A stretch of 64,000 nucleotides of DNA, from assembly GCA_021014325.1 (NCBI GenBank), contig CM037473.1:11532696-11596695 (forward strand), written 5' to 3'. Both the position numbers and the translations under genes were made by a program. Positions 44,501-56,141 of the stretch are shown here, one piece after another. Position 1 is the stretch's first letter. Each line of letters starts with the position of its first letter. The stretch comes from Plazaster borealis (taxonomy: Eukaryota > Echinodermata > Asteroidea > Forcipulatida > Labidiasteridae). The notes under the pieces are model-generated. The model was not told the origin of the DNA. It made no database searches and saw only the letters and a program-made list of their open reading frames with translations.

Positions 44501-45810
44501 AAAGATCATTTACAATGCGAACAAAATTTTGAGTAACATTTTAAAATATTTTTACCTAATTTGAGAAGCTGAAACTCCATTCACTTATTCTTGGTGCCTT
44601 TAATTACACTTTTGCTGAGTTCAAAACCTATCAAATACATCCATGAATGACATTATTTCCAAAAATAAGTCCAAGTTGTGCACTGGCGCTGCGACTCCGT
44701 CGTGTTGCCGCCCGGAAGAAAAAGCGTTCAGTGTTACTATTACGGGTTAGACAGCGCCCTCTTTTGTGGACTTGGTTCCATGTCAGTTGAGGTTGTCGCA
44801 ACGAATGCGTCAATTTCCATTTTATTTTCACAATAATGTCATCCAAGGATAAAATTGGCAATTATGAATAGAGCAGGCGTAAGGTTCAGGACACAAGGAA
44901 CATGTGAGTCACGTTTCAGCTTCCTCAAAAAGGTAAAAATATGATAAAAAATGGTTATAAATTTTGTCGCAATGCCTGAGGACCTTTATACCCTGGACTC
45001 CGTCGCGTTGTATGCAACGGAGGAGTCCAACCTGGGCTAACCATTCTTGGTGCTGCTGTGCAAAACAACTCCGTAAGTGCACAATGTCATATTAAGAATT
45101 GCCTGTACAGGTGTTGCAAAATAGGCCAAACATTTGAATTGTAACACTGTAGAAAATAATTATAAAGAATAATGTGCCCAAGTACTCGGCTCTCCGGTTG
45201 TACGACCTCAGTACATGTATTACACCCTGGATACACCGGAGACACAACCGTCGTGAAACACGCCTGACCAGTGCCGTGTAGTATATAGTAACATTTTCAT
45301 TGGTGGTGGGGGTGGGTTGGGGGCTAGCGGGGGAAAATGACAATTTGTTGGGCTGATTTTAATGTATGCATGGAACCATCTCATTTGGTTGGGGAGGGGG
45401 GGGGGCAAGGGCGGGCGGGCGGGGTCTCCCGACCCTGCCCCTCCCCCTCCCCAGCTCAGCTGGTTGCCTCACTGCCTCTTACCCTAAGCATGCAGACATT
45501 TAATCGACATAAGTTTATTCACAAATTACCGATGACAAAAATAGCAGAAACTTCGGAGGTAAGGGAATTTTAAAAGCTTTGGTGATTGTTTTGATTTTCA
45601 CTAGTCCCAATCCACGACTTGGTATTTGGCAATTACTCGCTGGTCTGCTGTATACACTGAGTCCGGTAAATTTACAGTCTGGACAGTCAAGGCACGAATC
45701 ATGTTTTATTGGGGTTGTGTATCACATGAAATCTGTAGTGACAGATATCACAATATTGTTATGCAACTTTGAAACAAGTTTGGCGCTCTTTAAAAATAAT
45801 TTCTCGTGTT
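44501..45810. other. No gene recognised
   Basis: Intergenic DNA with a G-rich then C-rich low-complexity stretch at 45300-45460. ORFs here come from that composition. Confidence 0.45.
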
Positions 45811-46279
45811 AGGGGTGCACCCCACTCAATAAACTCCCATTGTTAACAGTGCAGAAATGTAAATATTCAAAAATACTTTAAAAAAGCTTAGAGGTCTCAC
45901 AGATTCTTACAGGAAAGGGAAATTTATCCATTGACTGCTAAACTTGTATCCTCTGCTCAATTTGACATCGGGTGTCCCAAGACCCGTCGAGTTATTCTCC
46001 CTCAAAATAAATACACCCCTACACCTGTGTAAATTTGCCAACGTCCGAGCATCAATCCTGAAAAAAAATATCCCTATACCTCTCGGCAAATAGGACAATT
46101 TTTCAGGCACCTCGTGTTGGAACTTGGAAGTCAACGACCCCCAGGTCACAATGTGCAAAGTGTTTACACCGTAGGCCTACCCCTTTTATTTGGTTCTCAA
46201 ATCTGTCTAGTATAGAATATTTTGAAACAGTCATGAGGCCGCCGCTCTGTTTTTCCCTATTTAGTGGAGTGCACCCTTA
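45811..46279. mobile_element. Candidate inverted-repeat element
   Basis: aggggtgcaccccactcaat at the left and atttagtggagtgcaccctta at the right are inverted over about 22 bp with mismatches. The 470-bp interior has no meaningful ORF. Confidence 0.5.
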
Positions 46280-46922
46280 TAGAGATATTCGACGTGCCTG
46301 TTTTTAAGTTAACTGTTGTAACATGGATGACGAAAAAGGATTTTAATTCCTCTAATAAAACCATGAAACTGGAGTGAATACGATTTAGTAATTACCGTAG
46401 AATATTTTTTTCGCATGACATTTTCAAAATCAAGACATAACATCACCGTCATTTTTAAATTCTCTGTAAATAAATGAAATCTGAGCGCTTGACTTGATAT
46501 GCTTACGATATCCGCAATATCCTTTCAAACATAATTGTTTTTATTAATAAACATACAAAATTTACACATCAATATTATGCATAGAAATACACGCACCGTG
46601 TAATTTCCCCTCATTGAAGTTTTCCCTTCCAATTTCAAACTGTCTTGTGTGCAAAAATCTATTTGCAGAATGTTAACAGAAGTTCTTCTGACGACATGAG
46701 TTTTACATTTTTTTGTAAATTCCAGGGCTGGGATTGTTCCAGGTAGTTGAGGGGATTAGACGCGATGAGACAGAAAGAAAGATTACATCTAAATTTATAA
46801 TTTGAAAAGTGACATTTTAAGCTATTTTATCTGTAAAGTTGTATTTGATAATTGTTCAGCTTATGGGCCTAGATAGTTAAATATGGGTTCTAAATTGCAC
46901 ATTGGTTATTGTTCAACTGGAT
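46280..46922. other. No gene recognised
   Basis: AT-rich intergenic DNA. Confidence 0.45.
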
Positions 46923-47053
46923 ACTTTGGAACGCTAGGTGGCAGTAGACTTACCAGGTAAGTTTCCATTGTCTACAAAGTTCTGAGCATTCGCACAATTC
47001 AGAGAACAATGGATTTACCTGGTAAGTCAGGTGCCACCTAGTGTCCCAAAAGT
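46923..47053. mobile_element. 131-bp hairpin MITE
   Basis: Arms of about 48 bp: actttggaacgctaggtggc with gacttaccaggtaagtttcc on the left, and ggatttacctggtaagtcag with gccacctagtgtcccaaaagt on the right. Confidence 0.8.
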
Positions 47054-48905
47054 CTACCATCTATTCGGATTGGATCAGCAACTCTCACCCCATCCATTAA
47101 TTTGGATTAAATTAAAGCAATTTCATCAATTACTTTTGAGCTCGAGTGAATATTTCATTGTCATCCATGCAATAAATGTATAGGCCCATGGCCTTTTCTG
47201 CCACTCAATCAAAAAAGTCGTGGTTCTAATCATTTGTCAGCTTTGGAATATTATCTCACCATAAAGTACACATCGTCAGTATGTCTCTTCATCATATTAC
47301 CAAACCCCAATGGATTATATTCATAAGAATCAGAGCTTAATTGTTATCAGACACGAACTCATGGTCTCATCTTGCTTTGTGTGGTAACTTGCCTGTAGGC
47401 TGTTTCGTCAGACAAAATTCCACCAGAGTTGGATTTTCTCAATGTCGTTTCCGTATAATAAAGAGAGAAAAGTGCACCCCGCTGAGTAGTGCATAAAATT
47501 GGACCTTACATAAACCATTATCTCAGCGCCATGTTGGTCTCAGGGGGTTCCATTTAATGTTGAAGTTTCAGAAAAGCATAGTAAGGTTGAAACTAATATT
47601 TTAAATTTATTTTATAGTTGGAAATAGGATATTTAATGCTGACATAAGCAAAACTAAAAATACAAAAATACATATACATGTGTATCTTTTCTAAATATAT
47701 TTTTCTTTAATTCATAAAAATATAGGATTCTAAATAGAAATAAAAGTTATTTTAAAAAAAAAAGATATTGGTTCATATTTCACAAAGTTTATTATTAAAA
47801 TGCTATGCAAAGAATTGTATGTTGTGGTGTTTTAGTGTATGAAATGTAAAGTTTTCCAAAGGATAACTCTTTCAACAGGTTTTTAAAAGTTTTCCCCATA
47901 AAATAATTCACTTGATCAGACAGAGGCACATGTGACGATAATTATAGTTACGTGCACCCCTGATCATGTAAATATCACTTATAAAGTAATGTACATGTAT
48001 TGCTCCGTGTGCATCACATGAGACTTTGGCACAACCTTTGGCATTTTCACTTCTACAATAAAAAGAGCAAATAAGTGAGAGTAAAAACCCAGATATTTAT
48101 TTGAGTTACATTTTATACTTGTACTACAGAAGAAACAAAATGCACTGCACACATTCATCTAAAAGTAAAGTGTGGCTTTTTTTCCAAAGTTGAAAACCAT
48201 CATTTTTGTATACTGATAATTATTATGTTCAAGTAAATTTTTCTTAAAATAAAATTGTGTAACAAATTATTTATTTAGATATGCATTATTTCAGTGACAG
48301 TTTAATTCCTACAAGTGTTTCAAATAAATATTCAAAATGTTAACTTTAAACTCTCACAGTCCACAAACCTTCTAATCCAATAGCCAAAATAAAGGATTCG
48401 GAAGGAGTTAATAGAATGTTGTGTGGAGTGACAATCAATCCTCCAATATCCTCTTCTCGGTAGAAGAGATGGATGATTGGATATTGGATGATTGAGGCAA
48501 CCTGTTTGCAAAAATACCTTGTCTGTAAGAGATGAAATACTATCAATCATTTTGAACATATGTTTTAGTTGATGGAGTCACTCCTTATTTTCAGGAAAAG
48601 ATGACTGAATGTAAATGTTTATGAGAAATAAATTGTCTCACACAGGTATACTTTTTTTGAAAACATAAGCAACCGAGTATGATGAAGTATGAGTCAAATG
48701 AAATGTTAAAGATTTTTTAACCGACAAATTGAGAACTGATCTCATGTTTCATCCAAGTACCAAAATGATTTACATTGATCCTTTAGAAACTGCAAAAATG
48801 AAATTGGTTTTACAAACTAACTTTGAAATTGCTCGACAGATTATACAACAAAACATGAAAAATCGCTCGTATTTTAGTTATACCGGTTTTAGTTGAATTT
48901 TACTT
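47054..48905. other. No gene recognised
   Basis: Strongly AT-rich intergenic DNA. Minus-strand ORFs at 48332-48559 overlap in two frames without a signature. Confidence 0.45.
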
Positions 48906-49445
48906 AATCTAACTGGTTCAGTGAACCCTTTTTGTAGTACTCTACTCAGCTCCCGAGTTTTGATGGTATACTCGTACTTGGCTAGCAAAATACTCCCCCT
49001 CGAAGTCATACTCGATACTCAACTGAAAAATAACCTGTACTTGAAGTTGAAGTCAAGTATTCTCGATACTCGACTGCAAATGTACTTGAACTCAATTTTA
49101 AGTATTCGTGGTCTAAATCATGTCCCCGAAATTGATGTCATTACTATACCTAAGGAATAGAGTTACAAAGTAGATGGAGAGTTAATTTGAAGTTGTCTTT
49201 GATGTATTGAAGTTTAAGTACACATTATCATCTAGAAGTTAGTCACCCCATTTTGCACTATTTTTTTTAATATTTTTGAATCAATCGTACTTGTACGAAT
49301 ACTCGGAGATCCAAATACTTGGTACTCGGCTGTTGGATTCGGTACTCTGATATTAGAATTACTCGGTCCTCGGACACTTGTTCTTGTACACTCGAGTACT
49401 ACTCTGTCATCAAAGTACTCGGTAGTGCTTGATGCCCCACTGAAA
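48906..49445. repeat. Degenerate tactcg/actcgg repeat region downstream of PID gene 2
   Basis: Variants of gtactcgatactcga and actcggtactc recur irregularly from about 48940 to 49430, alternating with acttgaagt-type blocks. It is a decayed simple-sequence region of about 500 bp. It begins 70 bp beyond the stop codon of the minus-strand gene and could be in its 3' UTR. Confidence 0.6.
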
Positions 49446-49515
49446 GGAACTTGACTACAACACTGGCATTACATAATACATGTATTAAAATCGTGGTGAA
49501 AAATAAATGTCTCGT

Positions 49516-51309
49516 CTAGAAATACTCTCTGTCCGACGGCATGTGGTTAAAGGTCCCGGCCACGCTCCTTTGCTGTCTGATGGGGGACTGGGCCGACGAC
49601 CGAACGCTCGGTGTGTATGGAGACGTGGGAACTCGCCTAGAATCGTGGTGGCTCAGAGTTCCAGCTAATGAAATCCGGTCAAGAATGTTATCGTCAAAAG
49701 CTACGGACTCGGCGTCTGGAGACGTTCTCTTCAGCCACTCTCGAATTCGTTTCTGAATGTCTTCGCCACTGAGTTTTTGATCGAGGGGCGGCGCGGCTGC
49801 TCCGGATCCACCCGAGGATACGCTGCGGTTCTTGGTGTTATAAGAGGCGGCAGCTCGGCGAACAGTAGAGGCCGTATCACTAGACTCCACGTCAAGCCCG
49901 GAGAATTCTTCTTGCAACATTTCAATGAAGACGAAGTCCGATTCCGCGGTCGTCTGTGAGTTGTTGGCACTGTTTTGTCCAGAGGATGAACTCATTCTTG
50001 ATGAGGAGGAGAGGGAGCGATTTCCCTTTCGCCCACCGTTCCAAGATCCCTGCGGTGTTTTTGCAGGTGAGACACCTGCGTTCAAATTCTTAATGTACCG
50101 ATTCCTCTCTTGTTGCTGCACAATTTCCTGCTGTTGGTGGTGAAGAGGAGGGGGTGGTTTCTTAGGTGTTGGTGCTGGTGGTTTCCCCCGTGGGTCTTCG
50201 CGATACTCTTGGGATCCCCTTCTACTGTCGATGAAAGACTTGGTGTGAGGAGTAGTGGATTCAGAGTTACGTGGCCATCGGGGTACCACTGGGGGTCCAG
50301 AGCCAACCGAAATTTTTTTGTTGGGGCTGCTCTCAGTCCTAGGTATAGCCCCAGTTGAAACACTAACCTTCAAAGCCGGATGGCGATTGACAAGCGATTC
50401 GTGTGAGTTGTGCATTTGTTGCACGGGTTGTCGTACTCTTGCCCCACTACCGGCTGGTTGTTCCTGTGAGCTGTATCTCGAGGGGACAGTAGCGAATTTT
50501 TTCCCACCACTAGCTGGAAAACTCTCTGGTGTCATTGGTTTGTTCCGGGGTACAGAGTCGATGAAACTGTGCGGTCTAGTCTTAGTCAAACCCACAGCTG
50601 TGACGGTTCCGTTGTCCTTAGACCCCTCTAGAGTCACACTATAAATGTCTGGACCTATGGAGTCTGTAGGTGAATTTAGGGCAACATCTGTATACCCTTG
50701 ATCTCCATCGGTGTATCCAGCTGCATGCTGCTGACGGGCAGCAATGGCAGCGGGATCCAGGGCCGCCTCCTGGAGTCGGCGTACTTTCCTCTCCTGCCGG
50801 ACTCGTCTCCTCCTCTGCATGTCCTCAAACACATGCAGGAAAGTCCTCAGCAGCCAGTAGGTGATTTGGGCAGCCACCTTCTGACGATCGCACAGAAAAG
50901 CGTGACACTCCAACAGACTGTTCTCCGGGTTCGAATCTGTCCGGGTAATGATGGCGAACACATGGGGGTTCTGCTCGTCGGCTACACCGTAGCAGACGTG
51001 ATATATCGGAATCAGTACATGTTTCTCTTTGCCGAAGGTGCCGTTAACATCCAGGAAGTGAAATCCCCTTTCTGTAATTTGAAGGACGGTTTTGGGAAGC
51101 TTGGGGTTTCTGTCCTTAAGCTTCAAGAGCGTCTCCACTGGTTCGTGAATAAACTCTCTTCCATATTCCCCCTGTGCCGGAGTCTTTCCAAGGTAACGAA
51201 CCTTAAACACGGGGCATTTATCCAGGTTTTCCTGCTCTATAGTTCCAACCAGTTTTTTCGTGATCTTCTTGTCTTCTTTCTTTCGTCTGAGAAGAACTTT
51301 GGACGCCAT
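49516..51309 (-). CDS. PTB/PID-domain protein, FAM43-like (PID gene 2)
   Basis: An uninterrupted minus-strand reading frame of 597 residues from the ATG at 51309, which has a strong context (atcaagATGG). Four open codons upstream lack an ATG. The PID domain spans about 33-165: FKVRYLGKTPAQGEYGRE, IPIYHVCYGVADEQNPHVFA, then LLECHAFLCDRQKV. An Arg-rich helix (MQRRRRVRQERKVRRL) follows. The long tail is probably disordered, with a Pro-rich segment (GKPPAPTPKKPPPPL, a candidate SH3 ligand), a Gln run and many Ser. Near the end are a short charged block (LSGEDIQKRIREWLKRTSP) and REYF at the C-terminus. It shares EYGRE, the Y-x-x-YG core and HAFLC with genes 1 and 3 and is closest to gene 1 over the domain start. 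Likely a cytoplasmic adaptor; partner unknown. Confidence 0.88.
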   Translation of the reverse strand: MASKVLLRRKKEDKKITKKLVGTIEQENLDKCPVFKVRYLGKTPAQGEYGREFIHEPVETLLKLKDRNPKLPKTVLQITERGFHFLDVNGTFGKEKHVLIPIYHVCYGVADEQNPHVFAIITRTDSNPENSLLECHAFLCDRQKVAAQITYWLLRTFLHVFEDMQRRRRVRQERKVRRLQEAALDPAAIAARQQHAAGYTDGDQGYTDVALNSPTDSIGPDIYSVTLEGSKDNGTVTAVGLTKTRPHSFIDSVPRNKPMTPESFPASGGKKFATVPSRYSSQEQPAGSGARVRQPVQQMHNSHESLVNRHPALKVSVSTGAIPRTESSPNKKISVGSGPPVVPRWPRNSESTTPHTKSFIDSRRGSQEYREDPRGKPPAPTPKKPPPPLHHQQQEIVQQQERNRYIKNLNAGVSPAKTPQGSWNGGRKGNRSLSSSSRMSSSSGQNSANNSQTTAESDFVFIEMLQEEFSGLDVESSDTASTVRRAAASYNTKNRSVSSGGSGAAAPPLDQKLSGEDIQKRIREWLKRTSPDAESVAFDDNILDRISLAGTLSHHDSRRVPTSPYTPSVRSSAQSPIRQQRSVAGTFNHMPSDREYF

Positions 51310-52750
51310 CTTGATCACCAAGCTAATGTGTTTATGTCACTCCAATCACGGTACACTCATGGCGCTTGCTTTGGCCTCGCTCCGGCATGAAAAATAAGTT
51401 TTATGAAAATTTCACCTTGTCCTGGCGCACCTGTGCCTCACTTGAATACAATAATCCAGGTAGTGATTCCCATGCCCTCCGCACGTACATGTAGTTTGCA
51501 GAAGGGATCACGGCATTATTGTTATGCAGACAACTTTCTATAGAGCCCTTTTTCTATTTAAGCGGAAATGCATGCACCAACGAGCAGGGAGACTTAAAAA
51601 GTTTTCTGCGTCAGCTAATTCGAATGGACCTGTTCCGTGGTGCACACTGGTACCTTCGTGGCTGGGTAACAATGTCTGATCCCTGCTGCTGTTTTGGTTT
51701 ATGATTTAACCAGTTATGTATCTGATGGCAACTGTGTAGGGTTAAAACATAACAATCCTATATGAAAAAGTTCTCCGCCTACTACCAATCAAATAACTAT
51801 GTCAAAGTAAGGATATGCATTTTTAACGATGATGTTTTGCACTTCGTCATGCACTATGTGTAAAGTTATTCAAATAGAACAGTCGTCGGCTTATGATTCA
51901 GAACAATGTTATGCCATCTATATGGAGTGTTGACTGGAATGTTTTCAAGAGTTCCCATAATAATAAATCGCCAAGTCGTTATTAAATCCATATACAACGT
52001 AATTTTACAATATGAGAAAATTATTTTGAATTTTACCAATACAAAAATACTTTGAACAAAGTACTTGCCTGGGGTCGCGCTTGATTTGTTTTTTCGTAAA
52101 GAGGCCATTTTTTTAAATTTAATTATTAGACGTTTCATTGTATTGCTAAACAAAAATACACCAGAGGGCAAACAGGAGAGTGGAAACCCAGGGTCAATTC
52201 AGAACAGTATTTTTATTGTGAAAGTCTTCACTTTATAAGCTTATACTCTCACCACTTGTTACCAAATGTCTATAAAGAACAGGATGATGTTATAAACTCA
52301 ATGTTCAGCACCATTAAAAATTGTCTTGCAAAAGTCAACTGATACCAATTTCTATTACAAAACTTTCCTTAAAATGAGTCATCAATTTATGCCTAGTACG
52401 GTACCTTCTATATACAATTTGCAGAAATTTTCCCATGCCCTTTGACTCGGGTGACAACTTTTGTGTACTCCTCACCGGCTCAGTCGTGCACATGAAAGAA
52501 ATGTGCTTCTTTAAGCACAAGGACTAATATTTTAAGTCTCCAAAATAAATATTGATTCGTAAGTTGTGAAAGAGAAAATTTAATGAAAGGATTTCCATTG
52601 CATGGACGAGTTTGGTCTTAAACATTTACGTCATGATAAAAAGACCGCCCAAAGTAATGTTTCATTTAGATGAACTTGAGAATACGTAGTTCAAAGTATG
52701 ATGCACAAACACCGAACAAACTCACAGGTCGGAATTGTTCCAGATTCCAA
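51310..52750. other. 5' flank of PID gene 2, otherwise no gene
   Basis: The minus-strand gene's leader and promoter should lie here, but no core promoter element can be placed. No element with clear ends is visible. Confidence 0.35.
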
Positions 52751-52822
52751 GCCCCAGGATCTGACCCTCTTCTGGGTCAGTATGACCCGGAATATGTGTC
52801 AAAATGACCAGGATTTAAAAAC
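52751..52822. mobile_element. Fragment of the gggtca-containing MITE
   Basis: The run aggatctgaccctcttctgg, then gtcagtatgacccgg and gtcaaaatgaccaggat, repeats the motif pattern of 42260-42520. Neither end is preserved. Confidence 0.5.
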
Positions 52823-53559
52823 AAAAATTGTTTAAAACTTCTTTACTTCCCTGCGTACGACTCATAGTCAAGGTGTTTTTATTGTCTGGTTTTGTATAAT
52901 GACCTGAATGAGAGTTGCAGTTTGAAAAAAACATGATAAAGCAACTATGAATTCCTAATATCAAGTTAATATTTTGATTTTCAGAGAATTCAATGGTATG
53001 CAGGAAACGACCACAAGCATGTGATGAATTAAGAACCTTTCTTACAAAACCGCACAAAGCTCGTCAGCCTTGTCATGTTGGTTAACTGCAACCATCCGTT
53101 AAATAGAGTCAGGGTAAGTTCACAGTTTCGTTTTATAACTAAAATTGTTTGTGGGTTTTGCGTTTTCTTAAAAAATTGTATTCCACATTTACTGGAGGAA
53201 CGTGCGTGACGGTCAGGTGATTCAATAGTATTGTTAAAAATACCCGACCTTAAAGAGGTCTTGTTGTCTCGGCGACGAAATCATAACCGAAGCTTGTTTT
53301 TATGTTTTTCGTAACTTCAAAGATAATCGCTGGAGGGCGCTATGACTTCAATTTTGGCAGAGCCGTCTCTGATTTTGGGTGGGAAGTAACTCGTTTAAGC
53401 ACTGTTAATGTATGCTTGTTGATTGTTAGTGTAAGTCTGACCATGGATGGCATTGTGTCGAAAGTTGCAAGCAGCTGAAAGCCCCATTTCCCCGTCAACA
53501 ATCTATCACTAATAAATAGTTTGCTATATTTAAAAGAACTTAATAATTAACTTAAAAAT
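52823..53559. other. No gene recognised
   Basis: Intergenic DNA without a supported feature. Confidence 0.45.
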
Positions 53560-53815
53560 AAATAGTAAACTTGCGGGTACAAACGTGTGTAAAAACTCTT
53601 TTTGTGGGAGTGTTGGCTCTGAAAAGAGCCAGTGAGGTCTTGACGTTTCGAACAGTACTCTGCTCGTTCAGCAGAGTATAGCCGGTGGGGTATCGACGTT
53701 TCGAACAGTTTTATACTGTTCGAAACGTCGAGACCCAAACCGGCTCTTTTCAGTGCCAACACTCCCACAAAGGAGTTTTTACACATGGTTGTACCCGCCA
53801 GTTTACTATTTATTT
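53560..53815. mobile_element. Palindromic copy of the repeat at 34843-35040
   Basis: Arms: aaatagtaaacttgcgggta, with gagtgttggctctgaaaaga, against the inverted ggctcttttcagtgccaaca and acccgccagtttactattta. The centre has cgacgtttcgaacagttt next to its inverse and a small hairpin (ctctgctcgttcagcagag). The flanks suggest a fold-back element. Confidence 0.8.
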
Positions 53816-55870
53816 TACTTCTTATTTGTCCACACCATGCAAAGCTTCAAACAACACTTAAAAGAACTTGTTAATTGAAGTTATTGGATATTGTACCCGT
53901 GTACCGTCATGCTTTATCTTATGCCCGTAATTTGACACATAATTATACTTTGTATGGACCGAGAAATGAAAATGAAAAATCATTCCATCAACAATCAAAA
54001 TTGTATGTTTGTTATTTTGTCACTGTCAACTGAGTGTCAGTCAACTGCTCATCTGTATCATAATGCATTTATTGAAGCAACAGATAACATGAGTCTTTTT
54101 ACCCTAAAGCCCACTGCATACTCGTGCCCTCCATCTTTTTGTATTTGTATTTAATCATGTAATATTTTGGGATGAGCATTAAGTTAACCGGAAGAAAGGA
54201 CACTCATTGTGACTCTTCTCGCAAATTGGAGATAAACGTTTTATGGTGCTTTTTTTCTTTCTGTTGCATGCTGCCAATCAGGCACGACCTTGTACATTCC
54301 AGGCTATTTCCTGGCAGGCAAGATACTGGGCTGGTCATAAGCCTCCTTTTATCTTTTGTATCATCTTTCTCACAAAATCAAGCAGCTATAACAGCTAAAC
54401 AATGTTAGAGTTGTGCCATCTTTCTTCAAATAAAAATTTCACAAAAAATATACTGGTCTTTTGAAGGTGCCGATTAAATGTGTGTTCAGATTTTACATCA
54501 AAATAAAGCACTTTATGCAATGTACATGTACATGTACATGTACGTACATGTATACTGTTGAGTTATCATGAATTCGTGTCAGTTATCTCAGAATGACTTT
54601 ACCGTTCATTTATCCAGGGCTTTTCATTTACTTCATCGTATACGTCGGATTAAATGATGAAGTATATTGGCAACATTTTGAGTATCTTCTGCTAACATTC
54701 TGAAGGAAAAGAGCAAAATTAAACTGAAATATTACTGTTATTATTTTTTGGTGTTATAAGTGTTATACATTATGACACATTATATACAAATTGGACATTT
54801 AAAGGTTGTTCAGCCTTGCTCTCCATTCCCGTCAGCTAAACAAAACAACATTTTTTTAGTAAATTAGCAATCTTGGTATCCAGCAATCTTGGTTTCGTTG
54901 ATTGGTTTCCGTCATGGTGATTCTGGTGAAATGCTGCTTAATTTAATTTCCACATATTGGGATGTACATCTAGGTGACTGAGCATGGTGAATTACATAAG
55001 GGGTCCCCTTGGTGTTGTGCCCCGTGTCCATTGCTCGAAGTTTTTCCTTAAAACTAGCTGATGTTGGGGCTTGGCAAATAATATCTTGCAACTTTGTATT
55101 CAGAAGTTTGCACCATAACTAAGACACGAGACGTTCCTTTTGTTATTCATGGCTGTAATTGAATATATGAAAACGTAAATTTATAGTGATGGACATTTGA
55201 TGCTTTCTGTACACTATGCTCGTGAATTATTATTATTTATTCGGCATACTTCAGAAGACAATAAAACAAAAGAGTGTAAGACAATGATCAAAATGACAAA
55301 GGAAGATACAAGACCAAAGAACATCTACCACCACCCCTGCATACACAAAAATAATTAAAAAGAAGGAGAGCAATGTGTCACATAAAGTTATAAATTTGTT
55401 TGTATAAGCTTCGGTTTTTTCCAGTCTTCTTCCTTTCTTTTTTAATGAGATGATAACGATTGGGATTGGGTGAGTGGCAGCCTGTCTGTTCATTTATCAG
55501 AGGTCACCCGTGAAAAATACGACTACTGCTTTAGAAAACTGTAAGTGACGTCAGTGTTTATGGCTACGTCACAAAGGTTAAACCGGTCCAAACTCGTACT
55601 TTTATGAACGAAATTCCATTTATAAATTTATGTTTAGTGGACCGGGCCCAACCAGCATGAAACGAAATAACAAATGAAATGCAATACATAAATATATGTA
55701 GATAATCCAGCATTCTGTTCAGCAAGTCGACCGTGAAGACGGCCATGTTTGTGAAGGCAGCCGCTTTTTACAATGCCATTGTGTGTATACGCTCCCATCA
55801 TAGCACTTTGCTAAATCCAACTACAGCAATGCCAACCACACACAGTGCGTCATGTAACACAAGATCGATA
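53816..55870. other. No gene recognised
   Basis: Intergenic DNA with a (tacatg)n microsatellite at 54518-54552. Small ORFs have no signature. Confidence 0.45.
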
Positions 55871-56141
55871 TTATGCTATTTGCAGCAGCAATGATGAGAC
55901 GTTAATAGTTTCTCCGCGCCCATCCGATACCATTGTTCCGCGTGAATTTTAAGCTCGGCTCTTCCACCCTCTTCCACCTCTGTCATCATAATTACTAGAC
56001 ATCTCGAGAATTGTTCCAGTCGATGTGGACTTTCTTGCCGGCGAGTCAGATCGTGGTGCTGAAGATGTGGTTCGCATGCTGGGAGTGTCATCGTCATCGT
56101 CTGTCGCAGTGAGACCAACCACTGCTCATGTGTCAGTTTTA
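55871..56141 (+). other. Possible 5' exon of PID gene 3
   Basis: A comparatively GC-rich block ends at a consensus donor (tcagttttag then gtaagtcc) at 56141-56142. The only acceptor I can pair with it by position is the one at 59205, just before the PID gene 3 start. This would be a non-coding leader exon with a 3-kb intron. It is inference only. Confidence 0.25.
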
